Shown here one piece after another: positions 1 to 6,947 of a DNA stretch of 9,132 nucleotides. Where the stretch lies: NCBI GenBank assembly GCA_003453085.1, contig DMMK01000677.1, positions 1 through 9,132 of the forward strand. The letters are read 5' to 3'. The position numbers and the translations under genes are program-made. The notes under the pieces are model-generated. The model saw only the letters and a list, made by a program, of their open reading frames with translations. It was not told the origin of the DNA and searched no databases. How positions within the stretch are numbered: the first letter of the stretch is position 1; the number at the start of each line of letters is the position of its first letter. The DNA is from Verrucomicrobiales bacterium. Its GTDB lineage: Bacteria; Verrucomicrobiota; Verrucomicrobiia; Verrucomicrobiales; Verrucomicrobiaceae.

Positions 1-10
1 CTGCAACGCA

Positions 11-38
11 TTGCCAAACGAGGGCTTCCCGCTATTCT
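11..38 (+). promoter_or_regulatory. weak candidate sigma70-type promoter before the phosphohexomutase gene
   Basis: TTGCCA at 11-16 (one mismatch to TTGACA) and TATTCT at 33-38 (two mismatches to TATAAT) are separated by 16 bp. If used, transcription would begin around 45, so the message would be nearly leaderless, which fits the lack of a Shine-Dalgarno close to the ATG at 48 (the only AGGG, at 21-24, is too far away). Matches this loose arise often by chance, and the window starts only 10 bp upstream, so this is a weak call. Confidence 0.15.
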
Positions 39-47
39 CGCCACACC

Positions 48-2012
48 ATGTCCCTTGAAGCCACTCTCCAGTCCGCCGCCGATTCCGGCAAGCTCCTGCC
101 CTCCAGCCTTGAAAACATCCAGGCGCTTCTCTCCGCCAGTGAAAATCCGGTCTATCGCTCCAGCATTGAGGAGCTGGCAAACTCGGGCCAGTGGGATGAG
201 CTGAACGACCGTTTTTTCCAGGCTCTCAAATTTGGCACCGGTGGCCTGCGCGGACGCACGGTGGGTAAAGTGGTGACGACGGCGGAGCGCGGTGACGCCG
301 CAGCAGATCAGCGCCCGGACCATCCCTGTGTGGGCACGAACTCGATGAACTACTACAACGTGGGCCGTGCCACACGTGGCCTCGTTGCCTATGCCAAGAC
401 CTACCGCGCCACCGCAGGCCTGACGGGCAAACCGAGCATCGTCTTCAGCCATGACACGCGCCATTTCTCCGCTGAGTTCGCCCAGAAGTGTGCCCAGATC
501 GCGATGGATAACGGGGCGGATGTTTATCTCTTCGATGGTTGCCGTGCCACGCCCGAAATGTCCTTCGCCGTCCGCCACTTGCGTGCCGATGCCGGCGTGA
601 TGATCACGGCCTCGCACAACCCAGCTCACGACAACGGTTTCAAAGTCAATTACAGCGATGGCGCAGGCATCGTGGAACCCCACGCCACCGGCATCATCAA
701 AGAGGTGAATGCCATCGTGGATGAGGCCTACAATCCGCTGCCAGAAGATCAGCAGGGCAAACTGACGATGCTGGGCGAAGAGCTGGATGAGATCTACCTC
801 AAGCGCGTAGAGACCATGATGCTGCAGCCGGAGCTGCTGAAGAACGAGAAGGCCAAAAACCTCAAGATCGTTTACACCGCCCTTCACGGCGCAGGTGGCG
901 TGCTGGTGCCCGTGCTGCTGAAGCGTCTCGGCTTCAATTTCTTCACCGTGCCGGAGCAGGACGTGCGTGATGGTCGTTTCCCGACCGTGAAATCGCCGAA
1001 TCCAGAGAATGCCCCGGCTTTGAAAATGGCTGTGGATCTCGCGAACAAAGAAGGCGCAGACATCGTCATCGGCACAGACCCCGACTGCGACCGCATGGGC
1101 GTGGGTGTGCGCAATGCCCAGGGTGAAATGGTGCTGCTCACGGGTAACCAGACCGGCTCCCTCATGGGCTGGTATCGTCTGAAGACGATGACGGATCTCG
1201 GCATCCTCAATGAAGAAACGCGGAAAAACGCCGTCTTCCTGAAGACCTACGTCACCAGCCCGATGCAGGACACCATCGCCGCCAAGTATGGCGTGCAGTG
1301 CATCAATACCCTCACCGGTTTCAAATGGATCAGCGCCAAGCTGGCGAAATACGAAGCCGCGCTGCCAGCGGAAATCCTGGCGAAATATCGCGATCTGCCC
1401 GCCGCAGAATCCCGCGCCGCTCGTCTCCAGTACAGCAAGTTCCTCGTCTTCGGTGGTGAGGAAAGCTACGGCTACATGGGCGATGACTTCAGCCGTGACA
1501 AGGATGGCAACGGTGCGGTGGTCATGTTCGCCGAACTGGCAGCTTACGCGGCCTCTCGGGGCCTGACCGTGGTGGAGCTGCTGGACGAGGTGTATAGCGA
1601 GGTGGGTTACTTCCTGGAAGTAAACCAGAGCAAAGTCTTCGAAGGGGCCAGCGGTGCCGCCCAGATCGCCAAACTGGCCGATACTTACGGCTCAAATCCT
1701 CCCACGGAAGTGGACGGCAGCGCCGTGGTCAATGTGCGCGATTTCCGCAAGGACGAGATCAGCGACGAAGAAGGCGAAGTGGTTTCCAAGGAGAAGATGC
1801 TCTTTGTGGACCTGGCCGATGGCCGCAGCTTTGCCGTGCGCCCCTCCGGCACAGAGCCGAAGATCAAATACTACATGTTTGGCCGTCAGGTGCCTGCGGC
1901 TGGGCAAAAGCTCACCGCAGAGGAACTGGCGGCAGCGAAGACCCGCGTCTCCGCCTCGCTGGAAAGCATGTGGACCTGGCTGGAGAAGGACATTGACAGC
2001 CGCCTGGCCTGA
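48..2012 (+). CDS. phosphoglucomutase/phosphomannomutase family protein (alpha-D-phosphohexomutase)
   Basis: This is a 654-residue cytosolic enzyme that interconverts hexose 1- and 6-phosphates, most likely glucose, linking glycolysis to glycogen and sugar-nucleotide synthesis. All four family loops are visible. They are the phosphoserine loop TASHNP with catalytic Ser189, the Mg-binding loop DPDCDR (Asp344, Asp346, Asp348), the sugar-recognition loop GGEESYG (469-475), and the phosphate-binding loop RPSGTEPK (598-605). An N-terminal FGTGGLRG (62-69) is typical of the PGM2/PgcA-like branch. At 654 residues it exceeds the roughly 550-580 of well-known bacterial members. The extra length includes about 25 residues after FGTGGLRG and a charged, Ala-rich stretch near 430-462. 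The start is the first ATG in frame. No ATG, GTG or TTG lies in frame between the window edge and it, but there is no in-frame stop either, so a longer N-terminus cannot be fully excluded. Whether glucose or mannose phosphate is preferred cannot be read from sequence. Confidence 0.93.
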   Translation: MSLEATLQSAADSGKLLPSSLENIQALLSASENPVYRSSIEELANSGQWDELNDRFFQALKFGTGGLRGRTVGKVVTTAERGDAAADQRPDHPCVGTNSMNYYNVGRATRGLVAYAKTYRATAGLTGKPSIVFSHDTRHFSAEFAQKCAQIAMDNGADVYLFDGCRATPEMSFAVRHLRADAGVMITASHNPAHDNGFKVNYSDGAGIVEPHATGIIKEVNAIVDEAYNPLPEDQQGKLTMLGEELDEIYLKRVETMMLQPELLKNEKAKNLKIVYTALHGAGGVLVPVLLKRLGFNFFTVPEQDVRDGRFPTVKSPNPENAPALKMAVDLANKEGADIVIGTDPDCDRMGVGVRNAQGEMVLLTGNQTGSLMGWYRLKTMTDLGILNEETRKNAVFLKTYVTSPMQDTIAAKYGVQCINTLTGFKWISAKLAKYEAALPAEILAKYRDLPAAESRAARLQYSKFLVFGGEESYGYMGDDFSRDKDGNGAVVMFAELAAYAASRGLTVVELLDEVYSEVGYFLEVNQSKVFEGASGAAQIAKLADTYGSNPPTEVDGSAVVNVRDFRKDEISDEEGEVVSKEKMLFVDLADGRSFAVRPSGTEPKIKYYMFGRQVPAAGQKLTAEELAAAKTRVSASLESMWTWLEKDIDSRLA

Positions 2013-2049
2013 TTTCTGCCCCCAGCTGCATTCCATGCTTTCTCCCGCA

Positions 2050-2074
2050 GTCTGAGTTGCTACGTGACTCAGAC
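2050..2074 (+). terminator. perfect 8-bp hairpin 38 nt after the phosphohexomutase stop, possible terminator
   Basis: GTCTGAGT (2050-2057) is perfectly repeated in inverted form as ACTCAGAC (2067-2074), with a 9-nt loop. Its position just past the stop codon at 2012 suits a transcription end or mRNA 3' stabiliser. No T-run follows (next bases are CGCCGATAG), so it is not a canonical intrinsic terminator. A binding site for a dimeric regulator is an alternative. Confidence 0.35.
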
Positions 2075-2089
2075 CGCCGATAGTCGCGC

Positions 2090-2112
2090 GCCCTGGGAAA
2101 GTCACCCAGGGC
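2090..2112 (+). promoter_or_regulatory. hairpin overlapping the presumed ribosome-binding site of the ABC transporter gene
   Basis: GCCCTGGG (2090-2097) and CCCAGGGC (2105-2112) form a perfect 8-bp GC-rich stem with a 7-nt loop. The 3' arm ends 10 nt before the ATG at 2123 and contains AGGG (2108-2111), the only Shine-Dalgarno-like sequence upstream of that start. In mRNA the folded stem would hide it. A translational control element is therefore possible. A terminator (no T-run) or an operator are alternatives. Confidence 0.35.
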
Positions 2113-2122
2113 ATTCCTCTGC

Positions 2123-5100
2123 ATGAGCACTGCCCAAATGTCCCGACCACCCCTGCACCGGCGGCCTGAGAATGCGCCGCAGGAGCCGCTGAGTTGGCTG
2201 AAGCCCAAGCACTGGTGGCAACTGTGGAAAGGCGAGGATAGCTCCATCCTCACCACCTCCACGCGCAATTCCATGCTGCCCGTGTTGATCGAGGTCTTTG
2301 CGGGCTTTTCCAAGCTGGATGGCGAGGTGGAGGAGGAGGAAATCGAGTCCTCCCTGGGCTACCTGCGTTATGACTACAGCGGGGCCATCTATGCGGACAT
2401 GCGCCGCCTTTATTTTGAGGCCTTGCAGCAGCCTCAGGACCTGGCCCAGCGGGCAAAGGAACTGAGCAACGAGCTGACCATGGAGCAAAAGATCCTGCTC
2501 TGCGTGCAGCTCTACCTCCTCATCTCCAGCTCGCTGACGAATCAGCGGCAGATGGTGGAGTTCTACCTTTTCATGACGAATCTGGGCATCGCCGCCCAGG
2601 CCATTGACATCGTTTATCAGCTCAATGCGGGGGACAAACCGGCCGAAGAAGACTTCACCAGCAAAAGCGGCCAACCTTTGGAAACCCTACGCGTGGGCTC
2701 GGGTGATGCTTGCGATGTGCTGCTGCGGTCACTCTCCGCCGATTGTTCCGTTGTCGCTTTCCGTTTTCAAAATCTGGTGCTGCTAAAGAACACCGGCGGC
2801 ATCCCCATCCTGGTGCGCAGCCGCCGCCAGCCACCGGGGGATTTCTCCCGCCTGTATCCGGGCGAGCGCGTGGTGCTGGAGGACGTGACGCTGGATTACA
2901 ACGACCTCATTTCCTACTTCAACTCGAAGAAGACGGTCACCGGTTCCCAGCTTTATCTCACCCTCACCGAGACAGGCGATGCCGAGATCGCCCAGCAGCG
3001 CGGTCGTGGGACCAACCTGCGCGTCAGTTTCGGCCTCGGCGTGACGGTGGAGGCCCTGCGCAGCACGGATGCCACGATCAATGGCGTGGCTCTCAAAGAG
3101 GGCACCATTGTCGAGGCCTCCATTGAGGACAGCATCATCGCCCAGGGAGAGATCGAAATCTCGCTCCGGGATCTGCGCGTGCGCGCCCAGGAATTTGGCG
3201 GTCAGTTCCGCCTGGAAGGCAGCCGCAATACCTACCTGGTTTCTAACAAACCTGAGCTCCTGGATGAAGGGGACATTCTCCTCTCTGAAGACACCGAGGG
3301 GGAAATCCTCCTGCGCATCGAGTGCAACTACTCGCAGAAAACGGGCGAGCTGGAGGTGCTGCGCAGTTCCCGCCCCATCTACGTCGGCCAGATTCCGGTG
3401 CGTGACCGCATCATGCTCAGCGATGGCGATACCATCACGCTGGGGGAAGGGCAGTTCCTGCGCTGTCATTTCAGCGACCGCATCATCGAGGAAGAGCGCA
3501 ATACCATCCGCCAGATGGAAGTGCGCGAGCTGGCCCACCGCTTTGACGGGCGCGATACCGCGCTGGACGGCATCAGCTTCATCGCCCGCCGTGGGGAAAT
3601 GATCTGTGTCATGGGCCCCAGTGGTTGTGGCAAAAGCACCCTGCTGCGCGTGCTTGGCGGTCAGCTGAAAACTCGGGGCGGGGAAGTGCTGATGAACAGC
3701 CTCTCGCTGTACAACAATCTCCACAATCTCACCCCCTACATCGCCTACATCCCGCAGGAGGATGCCTTTGACCCGCTGCTGAAGGTGCAGGAAAACCTGG
3801 ACTTCTCTGTGGCCGTCCGCTGCCCACATTTAAAAACGGAAGAACGGCGCAAACGGGTGGAGGCCAAGCTGGCTGAACTGGGCCTGGCGGACATGCGCAA
3901 ACGCCTCGCTGGCACCCCGCAGCAAAAGTACCTCTCTGGCGGTGAGCGCAAGCGTCTGAATGCCGGCTTGGACATGATCGGCATCTCCGATGTCTATCTC
4001 TTCGATGAGCCCACCTCCGGCCTGTCCTCGAAGGACAGTGAGCACGTGCTGGAGATCATCCGTAGCCTCGCCCGTAACAAGATCGTCCTCACCTCCATCC
4101 ACCAGCCCAGCATGAGGCTGTTGCAGATGTTTGATAAAGCCCTGCTGCTGGATAAAGGCGGGAAGCTAGCCTACTTCGGCACTCCGCAGGGCATGATCGA
4201 ATATTTTTGGAAGGCCTACAACGACGAGACCGGCCAGCGCGAAGCCGAGATGCCGGGCAACTTGACGCCTGACTTTGTCTTCGATGTTTTAGAGACTCCC
4301 CTGCGCGATATTAGCGGCGATATCATCCAGGAACGCAGTGCCGATGGGCACCTCGTCGCCGCCCGGCGTTTCCCGCCGAATTTCTGGCGCGATCGCTACC
4401 AGAGCCACCTCATGCTGGAGAGCATGGCCAAGGCGCAGGCCTTCCCTGGCAGCACGAATCTCATCGCCCGTCCGCGAGAGGATACTCAAACGAGTGGGCG
4501 TTCGCGGGCCATGCCCAAGCCGCCCAAACACACGCTGCGGGAGGAGAGCATTCTTTTCTACACCCTGCTGAAGCGCGCCTTTCTGAGCAAACTGCGCAAT
4601 CGCACGAACCTGCTCACCACGCTGCTTGAGGCGCCTTTGCTGGGCTTCCTCATTTCCAGCGTGCTGAAATACAGCGAGGAGGAAAGTTACACCTACGCCA
4701 CAGCCTTCCACATCCCCACGTACCTCTTCATGAGCCTGGTGGTGGCCATGTTCCTCGGCCTAACGAACAGTGCCGATGAGATCATCCGTGACCGTCATAC
4801 CCTGAGTCGAGAGCGTAACCATAACCTGCGCACGTTTTATTACCTCAGTGGCAAGATCATCTCCTTGAGCACCTTTGCGCTCATCCAGTGCTTCATCTAC
4901 CTGCTCATCGGTAACAACGTGCTGGAGATACGAGACATGTTTTTTGTCCACCTCTGGTGGATGTTTGTCACCGCACTTACGGGCATCTGTCTAGGCCTGC
5001 TCATCTCCAGCGTGGTGACGGATAACCGCACGGCCATCAATGCAATCCCGCTCATCCTCATCCCGCAGATCATTCTCGGCGGGGCACTCATCAAGTATGA

Positions 5101-5761
5101 GGAGATGAACAAGAACCTCGATTTCGTTTACTCCATGCAGCGCTGGCTGGACAAAGCCGGCGTGACGGAGGAGAGCGAGCCGAGCAAGCTCAAGGTCCCC
5201 TTCATCTGCCAGTTCATGCCCCTGCGTTGGAGTTATGAGGCCATGCTGATCTCTCAGGCAAAATTGAATCCCCTCACGGCTGCGCAAGACCAGCTCGAGG
5301 CGCGCATTCAGGAACTGGTGAATCTGCCGAAGGACATCAAGATGACGTCGGACCAGCAGCGGGATCTGGATGCAGCCAAACAAGGTCTGGCGGTGGTTTC
5401 AGGTCTCTATGCCAAAACGGAGCGCGAGGCCGCGGCCAAACTGCGCGAGATTCGCGATGCCACCATGCGCGGCAGGGTCACGCCCAAGCTGCTGCAAAGC
5501 GCGCTGGAGCAAGAAGACGGCGTCAGCGCGGAGGAGATTTATGTGAACCGCAAGGTGCTGGACCTCGTCACCAAGGCAGAAATGGAGCGCACGGATTACC
5601 GCCGTAAAATCCAGCCCAATGTGTTCTTCGGCACGGTGAAACGCTACTTTGGCACAGACTTCGATACGCTATGGATCAATGCCATGGTCATCTTCATGAC
5701 CCTGGCCGTCTTGATCACCGTCATTGAGATCTCGCTGCGCCGTCAACTGACCCGCGTTTAG
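2123..5761 (+). CDS. TerB-like / FHA-like / ABCG-type ABC transporter fusion (ATPase plus permease)
   Basis: This 1212-residue inner-membrane protein probably acts as an ABCG-type exporter half-transporter that dimerises; the substrate is unknown. Residues about 46-160 are helical with an acidic LDGEVEEEEIE stretch (65-75), resembling TerB domains. Residues about 184-455 are beta-rich and hold FHA-like segments such as RVGSGDACDVLL (190-201) and LSDGDTITLGEGQFLRCHF (432-450). The ABC ATPase has Walker A GPSGCGKST (498-506), Q-loop Gln545, signature LSGGERKR (604-611), Walker B VYLFDEP (624-630) and H-loop His660. This ATPase-before-membrane order is typical of ABCG. Hydrophobic helices lie near 830-848, 863-882, 912-930, 940-963, 970-990 and 1185-1205. 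The loop between the last two is about 190 residues and strongly charged. FHA-ABC-permease fusions such as mycobacterial Rv1747 offer a domain-level precedent. The ATG at 2123 is used; ATG 2138 is an in-frame alternative. The ATPase/permease call is firm, the N-terminal domain names less so. Confidence 0.9.
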   Translation: MSTAQMSRPPLHRRPENAPQEPLSWLKPKHWWQLWKGEDSSILTTSTRNSMLPVLIEVFAGFSKLDGEVEEEEIESSLGYLRYDYSGAIYADMRRLYFEALQQPQDLAQRAKELSNELTMEQKILLCVQLYLLISSSLTNQRQMVEFYLFMTNLGIAAQAIDIVYQLNAGDKPAEEDFTSKSGQPLETLRVGSGDACDVLLRSLSADCSVVAFRFQNLVLLKNTGGIPILVRSRRQPPGDFSRLYPGERVVLEDVTLDYNDLISYFNSKKTVTGSQLYLTLTETGDAEIAQQRGRGTNLRVSFGLGVTVEALRSTDATINGVALKEGTIVEASIEDSIIAQGEIEISLRDLRVRAQEFGGQFRLEGSRNTYLVSNKPELLDEGDILLSEDTEGEILLRIECNYSQKTGELEVLRSSRPIYVGQIPVRDRIMLSDGDTITLGEGQFLRCHFSDRIIEEERNTIRQMEVRELAHRFDGRDTALDGISFIARRGEMICVMGPSGCGKSTLLRVLGGQLKTRGGEVLMNSLSLYNNLHNLTPYIAYIPQEDAFDPLLKVQENLDFSVAVRCPHLKTEERRKRVEAKLAELGLADMRKRLAGTPQQKYLSGGERKRLNAGLDMIGISDVYLFDEPTSGLSSKDSEHVLEIIRSLARNKIVLTSIHQPSMRLLQMFDKALLLDKGGKLAYFGTPQGMIEYFWKAYNDETGQREAEMPGNLTPDFVFDVLETPLRDISGDIIQERSADGHLVAARRFPPNFWRDRYQSHLMLESMAKAQAFPGSTNLIARPREDTQTSGRSRAMPKPPKHTLREESILFYTLLKRAFLSKLRNRTNLLTTLLEAPLLGFLISSVLKYSEEESYTYATAFHIPTYLFMSLVVAMFLGLTNSADEIIRDRHTLSRERNHNLRTFYYLSGKIISLSTFALIQCFIYLLIGNNVLEIRDMFFVHLWWMFVTALTGICLGLLISSVVTDNRTAINAIPLILIPQIILGGALIKYEEMNKNLDFVYSMQRWLDKAGVTEESEPSKLKVPFICQFMPLRWSYEAMLISQAKLNPLTAAQDQLEARIQELVNLPKDIKMTSDQQRDLDAAKQGLAVVSGLYAKTEREAAAKLREIRDATMRGRVTPKLLQSALEQEDGVSAEEIYVNRKVLDLVTKAEMERTDYRRKIQPNVFFGTVKRYFGTDFDTLWINAMVIFMTLAVLITVIEISLRRQLTRV

Positions 5762-5784
5762 TCAGGTTGGTGTTGCGTTGCACT

Positions 5785-5824
5785 TGTTGCGCCGCGCAAC
5801 AGATGCCACCGAGTTTGGCCGGTG
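5785..5824 (+). terminator. two short GC-rich hairpins after the ABC transporter gene
   Basis: TGTTGCG (5785-5791) and CGCAACA (5795-5801) form a perfect 7-bp stem with a 3-nt loop, starting 23 nt past the stop codon. A second, weaker stem pairs CACCG (5807-5811) with CGGTG (5820-5824). No T-run follows either, so intrinsic termination is uncertain, but the position fits a transcript 3' end. The rest of the 182-bp gap up to 5943 shows no gene and no convincing promoter; a short T-rich stretch at 5841-5845 lies between the hairpins and the next gene. Confidence 0.3.
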
Positions 5825-5943
5825 AAGGGTTGTATTGGGCTTTTGTAAAACGTTGGTTTCCAGTGGATTGATGATCGTGGCGCAGCGTTGGCATCGCAAA
5901 TGCCATGAGGAGTCATTGCTTCACCGGAAGCATCCCGACTCCC

Positions 5944-6888
5944 ATGAAAACATCCCTCCCACATTCTCTCAAGGGCACCCTTGCGCTCCTCGCGTTCGGG
6001 GCCTGTTTGGCCCTCACTCCCAGCTCGCTTCAGGCAGGCGATAAAGCTGTCATCTCCCCGATTGTTGAGCCTCCTCCTTCCCAGTGGGTGCATGCCTTGC
6101 TGAAGGTGGATTTTTCAGATCACTACATCACACCGCGTGGTCTGAATGTGGAGAATCAGGGCCTCATCGTGCAGCCGCTGTTCTTGGTGTTTTGGAATCT
6201 GTATTCGAATCCCGATGGCTTCCTCAATGACGTCACTCTGACCACAGGCGTGTGGAGTTCTGTCCACAGCCGTGAGTCCGGCCCGGATGAGGGCAACTGG
6301 AATGAGTTCGACCCCATCGCAGGTCTGGCTTTCAAATTCGCCAAATACTGGCAGTTCGATGTCAACTACACCGCCTTTGAGAGCATGGTGTCAGCCTACC
6401 CGACCTCGCAGCATCTGGAGTTGAAGCTGTCCTTCAACGATGCTGCTTATACGGGTAATAAGGTCTTCTCCGTCAATCCCTACATCGCCTTTTGGAAAGA
6501 GCTGAAGAACAAGGCCACGGTGGCCTTCAATCCGGCCACTTCCAGCGAGAGCCATTACTTCACCGTCGGGATGACGCCAACGATTGACCTGAAGAAGGTG
6601 AAGTTCGAGTTTCCCACCTTCCTGAATTACTCGGACAATGACTTTTACCAGCAGTTCGACGGCACAGGCGGTGGTTCAGGTGTAGCGGTGATCCGCACCG
6701 GAGTGGTGGCCACAGTGCCGCTGACCTTCGTGCCAAAAAGCATGGGCTTCTGGTCCGTCTATGCCGGCGTGAAATACTACCACCTGAACAATCCCGGCCT
6801 GCTGGATGGCAACCAAGTGCTGGGGGCCGATGGCAGCCGGAAGCGTGACCTCGTGCAGTTTCACGGCGGTGTTTCCATCTTCTTTTAA
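5944..6888 (+). CDS. exported outer-membrane beta-barrel-like protein, function unknown
   Basis: This is a 314-residue secreted protein. From the ATG at 5944 it begins with a classic signal peptide: Lys2 and Lys10, a hydrophobic core LALLAFGACLAL (13-24), and a likely signal peptidase I site after LQA (29-31). An in-frame ATG at 5905 would add 13 residues before this peptide, so 5944 is preferred. A GGAAG at 5926-5930 is rather far (13 nt) but usable. The mature part is rich in aromatic residues and in alternating polar/hydrophobic stretches, for example FWNLYSNPDG and VYAGVKYYHLN. It ends in GGVSIFF with a terminal Phe, as in outer-membrane beta-barrels recognised by the BAM machinery. I do not recognise a named family. 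Its position 50 bp before the hydrolase gene suggests it could provide outer-membrane passage or binding for that gene's substrate, which is inference. It could instead be an unrelated barrel. Confidence 0.75.
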   Translation: MKTSLPHSLKGTLALLAFGACLALTPSSLQAGDKAVISPIVEPPPSQWVHALLKVDFSDHYITPRGLNVENQGLIVQPLFLVFWNLYSNPDGFLNDVTLTTGVWSSVHSRESGPDEGNWNEFDPIAGLAFKFAKYWQFDVNYTAFESMVSAYPTSQHLELKLSFNDAAYTGNKVFSVNPYIAFWKELKNKATVAFNPATSSESHYFTVGMTPTIDLKKVKFEFPTFLNYSDNDFYQQFDGTGGGSGVAVIRTGVVATVPLTFVPKSMGFWSVYAGVKYYHLNNPGLLDGNQVLGADGSRKRDLVQFHGGVSIFF

Positions 6889-6931
6889 AACCCGGCACGC
6901 TATCCGCGCTGAAGCCCCCTGACTGGAACCC

Positions 6932-6947
6932 CATAATCATGGTTATG
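6932..6947. repeat. short palindrome spanning the hydrolase start codon
   Basis: CATAA (6932-6936) and TTATG (6943-6947) are perfect inverted repeats around a 6-nt centre, enclosing the ATG at 6939 and including the alternative ATG at 6945. The stem is short and AT-rich, so a stable hairpin is unlikely. A small operator half-site pair is conceivable, but chance is the simpler explanation. Confidence 0.15.

Noticed and set aside
288..345. Suspected frameshift in the mutase after FGTGGLRG, because the sequence departs from classical members
   Set aside because: The frame continues without stops into well-conserved motifs, and the stretch resembles an insertion I recall from related long phosphohexomutases.
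2783..3829. A 348-codon open frame on the minus strand inside the ABC transporter gene
   Set aside because: It lies wholly antisense to a strongly supported coding region. Its translation shows no recognisable motif, and long antisense frames are common in GC-rich genes.
5905..5943. Upstream ATG giving a longer N-terminus for the exported barrel-like protein
   Set aside because: It would put 13 residues ahead of a well-formed signal peptide that starts at the ATG at 5944. AGGAG at 5907-5911 follows this ATG rather than preceding it.
5762..5943. Searched for a promoter or small RNA in the gap before the barrel-like gene
   Set aside because: No -35/-10 pair with acceptable spacing stands out, and apart from the two short hairpins there is no structured or repeated element.
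6000..6010. Possible lipoprotein signal (Cys21 in AFGAC)
   Set aside because: The residue at -3 is Phe rather than Leu/Val/Ile, the Cys lies inside the hydrophobic core, and a good signal peptidase I site (LQA) follows ten residues later.
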